Below are positions 11,077 to 22,516 of a DNA stretch of 64,000 nt, piece after piece (the stretch's first letter is position 1; every line of letters begins with the position of its first letter). The position numbers and the translations under genes were made by a program. The notes below the pieces were generated by a model. The model was not told the DNA's origin. It was given only the letters and a program-made list of their open reading frames with translations, and made no database searches. Origin of the DNA: Adiantum capillus-veneris (Eukaryota > Streptophyta > Polypodiopsida > Polypodiales > Pteridaceae); contig CM043945.1 in the NCBI GenBank assembly GCA_014529385.2, positions 140,782,241-140,846,240 of the forward strand, written 5' to 3'.

Positions 11077-13275
11077 TCAGCTTGGCCTAACCATACCCTT
11101 CTCAACTAACTCATGCACTTGCCGCATAATCTCCTCTTGTTGAGCTTGAGAAATTCTATAAGGAGGTTTGTTAGGCGGTGAACTTCCTGGAAGAAGTTCA
11201 ATTGCATGGTCATCATTACCTCGTTTAGGAGGTATCTCACAAGGGATGTCGTCAATAAAAACATCTTGAGACCCCTTGAGAAAATTGGATAACTCTAATT
11301 CGTTTTGGTTGCTTGTATTTTCTTTTGTTAAAGCATTAGGTTCATTTTGAGAATCTTTAACAAAAATCATGTACGCGGAAATAGAGCTCTTTATTGACTT
11401 GTTGAAAGCTAGTGTATGTACAATGGGGATGGTGTTACCCATTTCCTTAGTATCTATATACATGTCTTTTTCCCTGAACTTCAAGGAGATTCTCCTTTCA
11501 GGAAATTTAACATCGGCAGCCAGGCGGTCAAACCATGGTGCCCCTAGGATTACATCCTCATGCTTGAGAGGAGAGATAAATAAGTCCCCTTTGTCCACAT
11601 AGACTTGGACATGAAGCCTCAATTTCCCAATTAAGGGAGTGACTGAAGCTTCTTGCCCCTTGAAGGCACTGTCTGCGGGTAGGACATCTCCCATCTCGTA
11701 GGATTGTATGCCTAGCTTGGTGGCTAACTCCATAGATATAAAATTGTGAGTAGAACCAGGGTCAAAGAGAATAAAAGAATCATGTTCTCTTACCTTTCCC
11801 CAAGCATGGTATAGAGGAGATCCTTTGTGGTGAGTTTGGTGAGTCTCCTCCTCTTGGATTTCAACCAAGGAAGCTCTAGGAGGATCTTGGCGGTTGTTCT
11901 TTTGGGGACAAGCGCGGTACGCATGCCCTTGTTTGCCGCACTTGAAACACCGGTTATACTTACGGTAACGCTCAAGCTCTTCAGGAGAGAGTTTATTCTT
12001 ACCTTTGTAAACTCCCTTCTCTTTAGCTTTGTTGGAGTTTCCCTTAGGAGACTTTTGGACATTGTCCTTCCCCTTAGGCTCATTGCAACCCTTGTTTTCC
12101 GGGGGCTTATTATTTCTTTTAGCCCCCGCTTGGAAATTGATTCGAGAGGCCACCATAGTATGGTGTATTACCGCCGATATTGTACGTGGCCTTTGGGAGT
12201 TGACATACTCCGCCATTTCTTCGGTTAAGCCCACAAAAAATTGTTGCTTTTGCTCTCCAAAATCCAACTTTTTGAAGACGGTGGCTTTGAGTTGTAGGTC
12301 CCAAAACTTATCTACATATTTGTGGATGGATTCATTGGGAGAGAGCTTTAAGCTTCGCCATTCGGTAAGTACTTTGTCTTTGGCATCGGTGGCCAAAAAC
12401 TGCTTCATAATGGAAGCTCTTAAAGCTTTCCATGTTCGTGGAGCTTCACCGTTGGCTCGTAGGCTAGACCACCATTGTCTGGCGGACTTTTGAAAGTGCA
12501 TAGCTACATGGCGTAGCTTGGAGGACTCCGTGAAGCCCTCATCTCCAAACGCCGCATCGAATGGCTGGATAAAGCCCAAGACTTTGTCCGTAGCACCAAA
12601 GGTGCCATCATAGGTAAGGAAAGAGATGCTCTTCCCTCCCTCTTTGAATTTCTTCAGCTTGGACGACCTCTTCCATGCGGCATAGGATTTCCTATGGCCT
12701 CTTCTTTTTGATGGTTCAAAGGTTGCACCATCACTTTATTCAGAAGGTGAAGAATTTGTAGACGGTGGAGAAGAGGGTGACCTCTTTCTCGCCTTTTTCT
12801 TGTCTTGATCTTTGTCGTCTTCACCATAGCTTTCATAAGAGGAAGAGGATGAAGAAGATGGAGAAGAGGGTGTCCTCTTTCTTGAATTTTTCTTCTCTTG
12901 ATTTTTATCATCCCTCTTTGAATTATGGCGTGGAGAAGAGTATGATGGTCTTCTCCGCTTTGGTGGTGATGGAGAGCGTTTAGCCCGCCGTCTTCGTGGA
13001 GCCATCTCCGCCGAGGTGGCGGGAGACTCACTTCTTTCTCGTTCCTTCGATGGAGGCTCTTGAGTTCTCCTTTGGGAAGGAGATACATCATCAAGAAGTA
13101 GATTATTGAGCCCTTCGTACGGATTCTCTTCTTCTTCCCGAATCGGAGAGAGACCTCTTTTGGTAGTCTCACAAGGAGGCTTCCTAGGTGTTCTCTTGTC
13201 ATGGTGATGAGCTTGGAGAATCCCGTGAGCACGGAGCTGCCGTTGCACTTCACTTTGGAGAGATGGATTGCCCAT
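11077..13275 (-). pseudogene. gag-protease of the outer gypsy element
   Basis: Translation from the ATG at 13275 gives a Ser/Arg/Lys-rich N-terminus, with serine runs and RRRR clusters, to about residue 180. A TAA stop at 12736-12738 follows, and then in the same frame the capsid-like Retrotrans_gag domain (HFQKSARQWWSSL, FVGLTEEMAEYV). A CCHC knuckle CFKCGKQGHAYRAC lies at about 11915-11956. The protease has FDPGSTHNFIS (about 11740-11775) and ILGAPWFDRL, and then the gag-pol linker. The protease Asp motif is DPGS, a variant. Only two nonsense codons separate this from an intact gag-protease-RT frame. Confidence 0.88.
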
Positions 13276-13766
13276 GGCTTATTGAAGCCTAGAAACAAGA
13301 TAGTTAACAAGCATTGAAGCATCATTAGTAGCTTGCTCATGAGCAAAATCAAAGTTATCAAGATTAATTTCACTCTCTTTACTATTGTCAGCCATTCTAA
13401 CAACTTTTTGGTGTAAACTTTTTAGGTGTACTTTGGCACTTGAAGCCCTAGTTGCTACTCCTCTTTACCCCTTTAGAAAAAGCACTCAAGCTACTATACC
13501 CGCGGCTCGAATACCATTAATTCCAAGGAATGGAAGAGAGGGTCTTTCAACACCAAAACAGCACCGGCTCCTATCAAGCTTCTAATAGCTCAATAGTGGT
13601 TAAGCCGTAGGCAAGCCCCGTAGGACTCCACTATTAAGACCATAGCTCTCGACGATGATGCAAGGCTGAAAACTCCCTATTCTACTTACTCACAGGAAAT
13701 TAATAATACCAACCATTTGTAGCTACCTTGAGGACCTCCCTTCTTGAGCAAGAAAAGAGAAACCTT
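13276..13766 (-). other. Leader of the outer gypsy element
   Basis: This lies between the primer-binding site and the gag start (minus orientation). I see no domain in it; short open stretches are in frames other than gag. Confidence 0.5.
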
Positions 13767-13780
13767 GAGCTCTGATACCA
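13767..13780 (-). other. Primer-binding site (initiator-Met tRNA type) of the outer gypsy element
   Basis: The minus strand reads TGGTATCAGAGCTC. Its first 12 bases are the standard plant initiator-methionine primer-binding site. It is adjacent to the LTR end reading TTACA on the minus strand. Confidence 0.88.
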
Positions 13781-13781
13781 A

Positions 13782-14475
13782 TGTAACATTTAATGGCCTA
13801 ATAACTTGTGTGTAGCAGAAATGAGCATGAACATAGTGGGCATTTCATTAGAATAGATTCCTAATGAGAATTACAAGAGTGCTTGGGCGGAGAGAGCAAC
13901 AAAAAGCATAACACCTAGTTAGATAGCATCGAAAATTCTTTCAAAAGAGAGAGAAATTAAGCTAATGACAACAATTGAGGACCCGATTTGCATGGAGCCG
14001 GTCCCCCCTCCAAAAGGCTTTGTATTATGGTTTCTCCCATCAAGAGAGACATTGTACAATAATTCTTTGTGTTCCTTCAAGACTAGCTAGTGCAATGAAG
14101 ATGAAAACTTCATGCACTAAGAAAAACACTTAACAAACACAACTTTAATTATCCCCGTTCTCAGACCCAAGACCTCACACACCTTCAAAGATGGTGAGAG
14201 CTAGCAGGGTATGAGAGTAGATTGAGAGGAAGAAGGAGTATCTTACGAGAAAGATGTACATCTCCTCACATAATCACTCATATTAGCATAGCTTAGCTTA
14301 GTAATTAGCTTGGTAGAGGAGATGAGCATGCATTGAAGCTTGGCTCTTGGTTGGATTTGCATCCACATGCCAAGACAGTGTTGATGTAGGCTTCTATCTC
14401 ACAAGCTTGGAGTAGGTGATGAGCTCTCCATTAAATCTTGGGAAGACATAGTATTCTCTTTCTTCACACATGAGC

Positions 14476-14527
<52 letters not shown>

Positions 14528-15336
14528 TAATGCCTTGCAAAAATCAGCCCCTCTCTCTCTTGGGCGAGCCCTCTTGCTATTTGCTCTTGCTCCAGCCTCA
14601 TTGGCCCTCCCCAAGTCAAGCCAATCACAATTAAGCAGCATAAGTGATAGCCTTTTGACATGTGTCCCCCTTTCCCTTTTTGTGAGAGCTTTAGGTAATT
14701 AAATAATTAAACTAAACTCTCATTGGACCCCTTTGCCTCCTGACCAATAGGAATCAGGCAAGCCATTGGGCTCCTGAATGCGCATTGGACCCCTTGGGAG
14801 ACTGCCCAATCGTCTTCTAGGAGACTTAATTCTCATTGGTTTCTTATATTAAATGTTTTTAAATTAATTAAACTAGATTTACTCTAGCTTAATTCTCATT
14901 GGTCCACTTCAAGGGTCATCCAATAGAAACTGGGCACACCTTGTGGGCATCTGGCCTAGGGAGCTGACATGTGTCCCTCATTCCCTTTGTGTAAAGGGAG
15001 CTTGTGTGTGTGTGTGTGGCTTTCTCTCTCATCCCCTAGAAGAAGGGCTCGCCCCCTCCCATGTAGGGATATGCATTGACTTTGGAGAGCACACAAAGCA
15101 TCCAATTCCCCCTAAGCTTTAACCCTTTGGACACAACCTTTGAATTTTGGAACCTTAGCATTTTGGAAGTCTTAATGGGCTGAACCCTAGGGTCTTTTTA
15201 GCCCATTGCTGCACATGGATCTTTTGTAGATGCCCCCCCCTTTGGATCCCTATTTTCCCTCCTTTGGATCCCTACTGTGGCTGGTCTGCTAGCTTAACCA
15301 ATATTCTAGCTTTTTCTCCCCTGGCACTTCCCCACA
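13782..15336 (-). repeat. 5' LTR of the outer gypsy element (right boundary tentative)
   Basis: The left boundary, TGTAAC next to the primer-binding site, is clear. The right boundary is placed at CCCACA because the minus strand there begins TGTGGGGAAG and Helitron-like coding sequence starts just beyond. The second LTR copy is outside the window, so this cannot be confirmed here. The segment contains a (TG)n tract and several repeats of a CTCATTGG(A/T)CC motif (about 14720-14910). I see no gene in it. Confidence 0.6.
14477..14526 (+). repeat. (TG)25 microsatellite
   Basis: An uninterrupted TG dinucleotide run inside the outer gypsy LTR. It creates spurious open frames on both strands. Confidence 0.95.
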
Positions 15337-15344
15337 TTAAATGA

Positions 15345-16240
15345 TCAGTTTAATATGAGAAAATCATTTGGGAGAATTAGATATTGATTAATATGACACA
15401 TCATAGCACTTGCATCCTTTACATATGGTTAGAAAAATCCGTAAATAGTAAACATCTCCGGCAATGGGATCAGCAAATGTTTGTATATGGGCCTCTGGAT
15501 GATTTTGGTTTACAAAAACCCTCTAAGTGAGTGTTGTCCTCTTAATTTCGTTCCTCGGGGATTCACTCTCTATAGAAAAGGACACGCCACCTGCGAGCGG
15601 AGAGTATTGGAAAATCCCCTATTTACCACTCATGTGAGGTAGAAATGACCCCCCTTTCTATACTTATACGACATATAATTACTAAAATTATTATGCCCCT
15701 AACTTATATATAAGGTTTGGTATAGTTTCTCACCTTCACGTTTAAAAAAACAAAACTTGATTCCATACAAGGTACATTTTTAGATTCAATACCTTGATCA
15801 TATTGACTTAAATTCTCTTTATAGGGGCATGTAATTGGGTAACCACATGTAATTCACTAGAAATAGTTGGCTTGTTTACTATTAAAGAATCCCTTATTTG
15901 AATGACTATATGTATGTTATCAACATCTTCCACTACCCCCAAACACCCCTTATTTCTCCCTTGAAGTATACATTACAACCCTCCTCCCTTATGTTTTAGT
16001 AATGAAGGAGAAATTATTAGGGGCCTACCCCTAACTTATACGCCTATTTAAAATCCCAAACAACCCCCTTCCCTTGCACTTGCATGGTACGATAAGTTTT
16101 TCATGATGAATCCCCCGAGACTTCATTGTTATTTACTAACTCTTCTAACTCATCTGAATCTAAAATATTCATAGTATTTTGATTGGGAAGTTAAACTTGC
16201 ATTCTTTTGATAGCAGGCTTCTCTTCATGCATGTCAAAAC
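15345..16240 (-). pseudogene. Helitron helicase fragment (left piece, minus strand)
   Basis: Directly left of the AAAAC duplication the minus strand reads YGFDMHEEKPAIKRMQV, a stop, then LPNQNT. This matches the conserved Helitron segment of the form (F/G)FDxHxxxPxVxRLxVHLPNQ. The tail LDSDELEELVNNNE follows (about 16090-16150). Further left, about 15410-15490, the frame AHIQTF then DPIAGDVYYLRIFLTICKG resembles the Helitron block GERYYLRLLLxxVKG. The piece between (about 15600-16080) is too decayed to assign. Together with the right pieces at 42777-43104 and 45336-46554 it forms one dead Helitron. The PIF1-type helicase domain is not seen in this window. Confidence 0.7.
16236..16240. repeat. 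Target-site duplication AAAAC (right copy 42777-42781)
   Basis: AAAAC precedes LTR1 and follows the end of LTR2. The two flanks both carry Helitron coding sequence on the minus strand, and these read on from one another. Confidence 0.88.
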
Positions 16241-17082
16241 TGTTTGGCGGACGAAGTTGCGGTTTCCAGAGAAGGAATCTACATTTTTTAGAAAATCTTG
16301 ACCTTTTGTAAAAGAGATTCTCTAAGCCGAGAACTTGTAAAAGAACTTATGATTATTTTTATGGGAGAAATTGTATATTAGAAAGCCAGTTAGAAGTTTA
16401 GGAGCTTTTGGCCGGAAATACCATTTGTAAAGACCTAAACTATAAAGGTCAATTTTGTAAGTTTGAACATAATCTTCTTTTATCACAAACTGAGAAGACA
16501 ACGTACGTTTGAGAGCTTCTTCTTGCTCCAACTTGTAATCTTCGCTACTGTGGCTACGGTAATCCAAATTCAGATTCATTTATTGCATTGTGTTCCTCTT
16601 ACTTTGCTCTTCCATTCAAGTGTAATCATTCGAGATTCGGTGTAGGATTTCAACTACGTGTTTGAGACCTTAAATCGCTGTTTTGAGTGCTTATATGCGT
16701 ATTTTATGTTGTTTAGAACCTAGGAGAGGCTTTAGGGACCCTAAATGACCCTTTAGGATCACCTGTTCGCTGTTTTTGCTGACTTTGGGATGAACGATTG
16801 CGATCTTTGTACCTCTCCAGAATGCTGTGATAGGGATAGGATATGCTCTTGATAGTCCCTTATAGCTTCCCTTCAAGTTTCATGCGAATCCGACACGATT
16901 TGCATGGTAAACGGGCGTGATGACTGTAGCGCTGTGTAGAAGGACATAGGCAGATTACTTGGCTTTAGTGCGTATGATTAGTGAGTTTCCATGCCTCGTC
17001 CTGGTTGCTTCCCTTGTATTGATATTTTATGTTGATGCGTGAGAGCTATGATATGGACGTCCGTCGCGGCGACCCACAAACA
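16241..17082 (+). repeat. 5' LTR (LTR1) of the composite element, 842 bp
   Basis: It starts TGTTTGGCGG and ends ACCCACAAACA next to the primer-binding site. A TATAAAG box lies near 16441. The region around 16793-16820 carries one copy of the short repeat whose core is CGAT(T/C)GCGAT. Its U3 and U5 match the split 3' LTR; only R-U5 matches the internal LTR-like segment. Confidence 0.88.
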
Positions 17083-17102
17083 TTGGCGACGTTGTCGGGG
17101 AA
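17083..17102 (+). other. Primer-binding site of the composite element (tRNA-Asp-like)
   Basis: The site starts TTGGCGACGTTGTCGGGG directly after LTR1. It is close to the TGGCGCCGTTGCCGGGGA site used by many plant gypsy elements and usually ascribed to tRNA-Asp. Confidence 0.75.
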
Positions 17103-18683
17103 TGCACCTTAGGTGATGAGTGAATGAGTGCGCAGTTAGCTTCCTTAAAAGAAGATCAATCCACAAATCCATTTTACACCTCAGTTAGGCTGCTAGACAG
17201 GGGTTTAGAGCTTAGTGGTGTCTAGAGTCAGCGGACCGGCTAGATCCTCTCTTAGGAGATTTAGGGAGCTGTGAGTGAGAGTGTTCAAAGTAGTTTTGAT
17301 CTTCAAATTCTCTAATTTGATTGAGTATTGAAATCTCACCCAAAATCCGTCTTGTTTGTTTTTTTTGATTCATTTCTTTATGTTCTTTCATTTTTGTACT
17401 TAGGATAAGTAAGTCACATTCCAGTCAGATTTGGGGCAAAAGTTAAAGTCGAGAAACAAGGAAACCATAACTTTGGCAAAAGGACCATAAGACTCTGAAA
17501 TTTAGAAAATCTGACCAAACAGGTTTTATATTGATTCAAATCACAAAGTGGTAGCACAAAACACTATAAAACACTTGACAGAGGGAGCAAACTAAATTTC
17601 ATCAGATTTGGCCCAGGTACTACGATCGCAATTGGTGTTCCTCAGTGCCAAAATTGTACAAGATTTGACATGTGCCTTCCTGATAAGATTCTAAACAAGT
17701 TTGTCTAAAGCAACCACACCCAAAAACATCAAAAATCAAGGAAATCAGGCCACTTGGGTAAAACTAGCCTGACAGACCCAGAAACTCGAAAATCTTGACT
17801 TTTGGTGATCCAAATGCAAAAAGACTTGGGGGATAGCCTTAAAACATCAGTGTCTACAAGAATTCCAATTTTGGTCTAATTTGGGCATTGTACTACGATC
17901 GCGATTGGTGTACCTAAGTGCCAGATTTTGATCAGATTTCATCTGTGAGATCCTCAGGTGTATACAAACATAAAAGTATACAGGACCAAGAGCTAGAAAC
18001 CTCAAAATACTTGTCAAACCATCTGAATACAAACCCAAGTCAAAAACTGCTAAACTGGCATAGAAATTAACTTTCAATAGACCAAAACACATCAAAACTG
18101 GGAAGAAACCATATAGAGGGAGAGCTTGTACACATGACAACCCCAAATAGCTTTCATATCCCAAAACAAACACCAAAATCAAGTCAAACTGACAGATTCA
18201 GGGAAACAGACACATCCAACCAAGAAATGGTAAAAGCTTGACTTTTTGGAGTCTGAATACAAAAGTATGACTTTTTGGAGTCTGAATACAAAAGTATGAC
18301 TTTTTGGAGTCTGAATACAAAAGTATCGAGTGGGTAGCCTTAAAATAGCCTATTGAACAAGCTGGTGAAGTTTCATCAAATTTGGGCTCATAACTACGAT
18401 CGCGATCGTTGTACCTCTGTGCCAGATTTGACTCACTTTTGGCCTGTTCATAGACTTAGACTAATTAAGATATCAGGAGTTGTCAAAACCCAAGTTCAAC
18501 ATACTGTCAACAATCTGCAAGCAAAATTATGTTGAAGTCATTGTGAAATTGTTGAATCTACTGACAGTTAGAATGATACAGTGATCTCATAGCCATCAAG
18601 TGTATTCATTTGCAGAGACTGATCAAGTAATAATCCATGCAGTCATGTGAGTTGGAAGATCATTCCATTTCCATGTAAGAGGT
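17103..18683 (+). other. Long non-coding leader with CGATCGCGAT repeats
   Basis: I see no coding potential. Three copies of a roughly 29 bp repeat (consensus TACGATCGCGATTGG then TGTACCTCAGTGCC) occur at 17621-17649, 17894-17922 and 18395-18423, all in the same orientation and in similar flanks such as CATCARATTTGGGC. Four more copies lie at 29.6-30.8 kb, and a divergent copy lies in each LTR. Confidence 0.7.
18239..18325 (+). repeat. Three tandem copies of a 29 bp unit
   Basis: Units start at 18239, 18268 and 18297, each beginning TGACTTTTTGGAGTC, with near-perfect identity, in the leader of the composite element. Confidence 0.9.
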
Positions 18684-18714
18684 TTGGATTCAATCGGTAA
18701 ATTCCACTTTCTTC

Positions 18715-19488
18715 ATGTTTTTAAGATCGGTCAATTCTACTTTCTTCATGTTTTTGAGATCGGGAAAACAAATCAGCAACCAACACCAAAATGTAGCGGA
18801 TCAAGCAAGTGTTTTATCAACGGAGGAGAGTGTAAACCAAGGTGTAGTACGATCGTTAGAGCCGATCCCTGAAGAAAGTATTTTCGATACTTCTTTTGAG
18901 AGATCTTTTGAGTATTTCATGGAACACTTGGGACATTTAAAACTAAACAAAAGAGAAAACGTGGCAGGAGGACCATCAGACCCTTCGGTCACAATGAAGC
19001 TATTGTTCGTCAAGTATCAGTATGACAACAAGCAAGGTGCCAAGATCTACAAAGATGGTATGGACCGCTACTGTGTGAAAATAGAAGATAGACCAAGTGA
19101 GTTCAAGGACTTAGTGCCTGTGAGCTATAGTGGAGATAGGTACCTAGATGACGAAGGTATCATGTACTTGGTAGTCCTGAATCCTAACATTGTGGACAAG
19201 TGGGGTCTGATGGGCACGAAAGCCAAAGTAGATGAGGAACCTGAAGAGAAAGCACCAACAATGAGCTTCCCTAATGCGAGGTTAAGGCGAGAAAACGAAA
19301 CTTTGGGAGTCAACACAGACAACGTCTACGTGGGGTTATACAAGTATAATAATGGAGAGAAAATTCTCTTATATAGATGCGAGGAACCCTACTTCGTTGA
19401 GTTGACAGAGCAGAAAAGACTTTATGTCTTCACCTACACAGAGGGATCAGAAACGAAAATCATCGCATACGACAAATATGGAAGATGA
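18715..19488 (+). CDS. Unknown retrotransposon ORF, about 257 aa
   Basis: An open frame of 774 bp without internal stop. The N-terminus contains two copies of an 11-residue unit (MFLRSVNSTFF), produced by a 33 bp tandem duplication at 18696-18761, so the true start is uncertain. The body is mixed alpha/beta in appearance, rich in charged and aromatic residues (FVKYQYDNKQG, VYVGLYKYNNGE, LLYRCEEPYFVELTEQ, VFTYTEGSETKI). I see no transmembrane segment, zinc knuckle or protease motif. It ends 42 bp before a polypurine tract and an LTR-like segment, which is an env-like position. I do not recognise the family. Its intactness contrasts with the many stops in the neighbouring gag-pol. Confidence 0.5.
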   Translation: MFLRSVNSTFFMFLRSGKQISNQHQNVADQASVLSTEESVNQGVVRSLEPIPEESIFDTSFERSFEYFMEHLGHLKLNKRENVAGGPSDPSVTMKLLFVKYQYDNKQGAKIYKDGMDRYCVKIEDRPSEFKDLVPVSYSGDRYLDDEGIMYLVVLNPNIVDKWGLMGTKAKVDEEPEEKAPTMSFPNARLRRENETLGVNTDNVYVGLYKYNNGEKILLYRCEEPYFVELTEQKRLYVFTYTEGSETKIIAYDKYGR

Positions 19489-19530
19489 TATGCAGTAATC
19501 AATAAAAAGGAGTTGGAAGGATATACCTAC

Positions 19531-19540
19531 TTTGGGGGAG
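19531..19540 (+). other. Polypurine tract before the internal LTR-like segment
   Basis: TTTGGGGGAG stands directly before TGTTTGGAGG, the start of the internal LTR-like segment. This shows that the segment was originally a 3' LTR. Confidence 0.65.
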
Positions 19541-20233
19541 TGTTTGGAGGTGATAACAACATACAAGTGCCCACCTAGCCAAGGCGCCCATTGGGTCATC
19601 CGGCCAAATTTTTGATGTGGTCACATTATTTTTTCGATGTTTAATACATCAAACCCTGTAAAAGCCCAATGACAATCGTCTATGTCAAGTCTGAGTCAAA
19701 GATGTAATTTTTCCAATGATGTATGTAAAGGTCCATGAGAAGTTGGCCGCCGGCCACTTTAGAAAGCCCTAGGTATATAATACACTAAGGTTAGTGTGAA
19801 AGGGGAGATCATTTTTTGGAAGATAAGTGACTATTGCGTTACGCATAGAGAGCTACCTCTTTGCTCCAACTTGTAATCATCGCTTCTGTGGCTACGGTAA
19901 TTCAAATTCAATTTTGTTTCTTTCATTGTGTTCCTCTTACTCTGCTCTTTCATTCAAGTGTAAGCATTCAAGATTCGGTGAAGGTTTCAAACGCATCCGT
20001 TTCGGCCTTAAATCGCTGTTTTGAGTGTTTATATGCGTATTTTATGTTGTTTTGACCCTAGGAGAGGCTTTAGGGACCCAAAAAAGACCCCTTAGGATCA
20101 TCCGTTTACTGTTTTTGCGTACTGTGGGACGAACGATCGCAATCTTTGTACCTCTCCAGAATGCTGTGACAGTGATAAGATATGTTCCTGATAGTCCCCT
20201 GTAGCTTCCCTTCAAGTTTTGTGCGATTCCGAT
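19541..20233 (+). repeat. Internal LTR-like segment (LTR3), different U3, truncated at its 3' end
   Basis: From about 19860 it follows LTR1 closely (TTGCTCCAACTTGTAATC, then GGCTACGGTAA, then CTAGGAGAGGCTTTAGGGACC, and one copy of the short repeat at 20132-20159). The first 300 bp, the U3, are unrelated to LTR1, with their own TATATAAT near 19776. Similarity to LTR1 stops at about 20233 (GATTCCGAT) and gag coding begins at once, so the LTR end, primer site and gag start that would follow are deleted. Confidence 0.78.
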
Positions 20234-20235
20234 AG

Positions 20236-22141
20236 AAGTATAGCGGATCAGGGTATCCATATGCCCATGTGTCACTCTTCAAGCAAGTCTTAAGAGTAGA
20301 GCAGATCACTGATTTTCATACTCAATATGAGGGATTCAGGCTGACCTTGGAAGGGATGGCCTTAACATGGTTTCAACCTTTGAACCCTAAAACTTGTCCG
20401 AATATTGAACATGTATTACGAGAGTTTGCGGAAGAATTCTCAAAACGGGGTATAAATCATAATACTGTATCACAGATATATGCTTTTAACCAAAAGGAGA
20501 ATGAAAAAGTGAAGTAAGCATCCTTGAGATTTAAGAAATACATTGAGAGGTGCCCAGGGAGAGAATTACCGCAGGACAAGAGATTGTATGTGCTCTTCAT
20601 TGAAGGACTTAGAAACAAAACCTTGAAAAAGGACCTTCACTTGAAGGCCTGTAGCACATTTGAACAGGTTACAAGGGAAGCGTTATATCTTGTTGATAAC
20701 TGCAAAGCATATGGGGAAGTGTCAGAGGATACTTATTCAGTAACGAGTGGCTCTTCATCTATTAAGAGTGAACCCTCTACCAAGAAAGATGCTCAGGCTT
20801 CTTTGATGCCGACAACTGACCAAATGATAGAGGAAGTAACGAAGAGAATGCAACAACATATGAGATCAAATCCTGTGATGAGACAATCTCAGATGAGGAA
20901 ATGTGACATATGTGGGGGGGATCACCCGAAGCCGTGGTGCACACAACAACCGAAAGTACCAGTTGCGAATGGACCAGTGCGCCACAGAGAAAAAATGGAC
21001 TTACCATGGCACGGATGAGTGTTTTTACAACAAAAACTATGTGAAGGATAGGCAATATGGACCTCCAGCAGGACCACCCCAGCCGCCTCCTCCAAGATAT
21101 CAAGTTGGGCCAAATGTGAATATGGTAGCAGGAGCAGACAGACCTCAATACACCTCAAATTTCTTATTACGAGGAACCGAATGAGCCTTACGTAACTGAA
21201 CCTGAACCACAAATATTGTACGCAGACAAAGCCTATCAACCGTGGGAAGATAACAAGGGTATGGCACCACCAACGTATGTAGCACAACCTTAGAGGGATC
21301 AATATTTCGTGGATGAAAAAATGCTAATGTTCATGACCAGAACTACAAACCAAGAGGATACCCTAATAGGGCGGGACAACCTATGGGACCACCTCCTCAA
21401 AATCAACCACCAATTGGCCCATGCTATAACTGTGGAATTTCATATCATTGGGAGCCTAGTTGTCCTTTCAAGGACAAAAGAGTGAAATTTTTTGGGTTTT
21501 GTGACGGTTGTGGTGTGAATCACATACTGCGAGATTGCCCAAGGAATCCGGACAACAAGGGAAAAGCAAATATGAATATTGTGGGGGTGTTACCAAGTGC
21601 AAGCAATGGATCAGAAACTGAACCCGTGACCAAATCAATGTGGTAATCAGAGCCCAAGCTAAGGACTTAGAGAAAAAAAAGCCATTGGAAGAAAAGGTCG
21701 AGTTGCCAATATCCATAGAAAACGAGAGTTTATCGGTGAGAACACAGTAGAAATCCTGGAAGGCGAAATGAGACTGAATGAAAGCAAGAAGGATTAAAAC
21801 CCAAATTGCCATGAAAAATAAATTACATGAAACGAAAGAGCAACTAAAACAAGAGAGAGATAGTAAAATTGCTGAGGACAACAACAAGCTGAAGAAAGTA
21901 TCCTTAGGGGGATCAATTTTGGTCGAGAAAGTGCTAGAGCCTTTAGATGCTCTATTACAAGCGTATGAAGCAAAGCTAAAAACAAACAAAACCTTAGAGC
22001 AAAGATGGTTGACTTATCCTCAACCAGAAGTGGAAATGAAGCGTTTGGAAATGTGTAAACACCTCATTGAAACAGCCCAGGCATTGATGGAACCTAATGT
22101 GATTAGAACCCCAGAACAAGAAGTGTTGATTCACAAAGAGT
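20236..22141 (+). pseudogene. gag of the composite element
   Basis: The capsid-like region starts without an initiation codon (reading GYPYAHVSLFKQ), continues LEGMALTWFQPL and FAEEFSKRG, a TAA at 20515-20517, then LPQDKRLYVLFIEGL. This is the Retrotrans_gag pattern. Three zinc knuckles follow: CDICGGDHPKPWC (20900s), CYNCGISYHWEPSC and CDGCGVNHILRDC (21420-21540). Frameshifts occur near 21000 and between 21150 and 21380. The end (21778-22141) is a lysine/glutamate-rich helical stretch. The 5' end was lost in the deletion that fused gag to LTR3. Confidence 0.8.
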
Positions 22142-22516
22142 GAGAGAAACTGAAGATCGATGAATCAGAACAAGTAAACGGACCCAGGCCTGAAACTATA
22201 TTGTCATTGGATCACTGAGTGGTGCCAAACACCATTGATGATGCTAAGTCAATGACTATAATGCCAATTCCAAAAGTGGAAGAGCCGTGGCCACAACACT
22301 TATGGGAAACCATTAGAAATAGAAAGAACAGAAGCGTGACGTTACAGTCTGCACCATGACATGGACAACGAGTTTTATCTAGGAGATATACAATCGTTGT
22401 ATGGAAATGTAGGAACGGAGGTTTCGATGGAAAGCAAAGCTCAATCCTTGAAAACCCTGCCTTCATTTATAGGTGAACATGAGACACAATCGGAGATAAG
22501 ATTAGCTCCATCCTAG

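Larger units (their letters stand above)
1..15336 (-). mobile_element. Outer Ty3/gypsy LTR retrotransposon (minus strand), split by a nested element, 3' end beyond the window
   Basis: Read on the minus strand, the order is LTR (about 15336-13782), initiator-Met primer-binding site, gag, protease, reverse transcriptase, RNase H and integrase, running off the window at position 1. A Tat-type element (1563-10705) interrupts it. Removing that element plus one 5 bp target copy (9,148 bp) puts the two halves of the RT gene back in the same reading frame. Gag carries one CCHC knuckle, and the protease motif reads DPGS rather than the usual DSG or DTG. The coding part has few lesions: one TAA in gag, one TGA before RT, a deletion at the start of integrase and one TAA in integrase. 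Domain order and the initiator-Met site suit a chromovirus-type gypsy, but the place where a chromodomain would be is outside the window. The right LTR boundary at 15336 is inferred from a CA end next to Helitron-like sequence. Confidence 0.85.

Noticed and set aside
12654-13403. Minus-strand open frame of 249 codons overlapping gag of the outer gypsy element
   Set aside because: It is a shifted reading of the Ser/Arg-rich gag N-terminus; the frame starting at 13275 is collinear with the capsid, knuckle and protease.
19541-20233. Solo LTR inserted in the composite element
   Set aside because: It is preceded by a polypurine tract rather than a target duplication, its 3' end is truncated, and gag begins at once; recombination explains it better.
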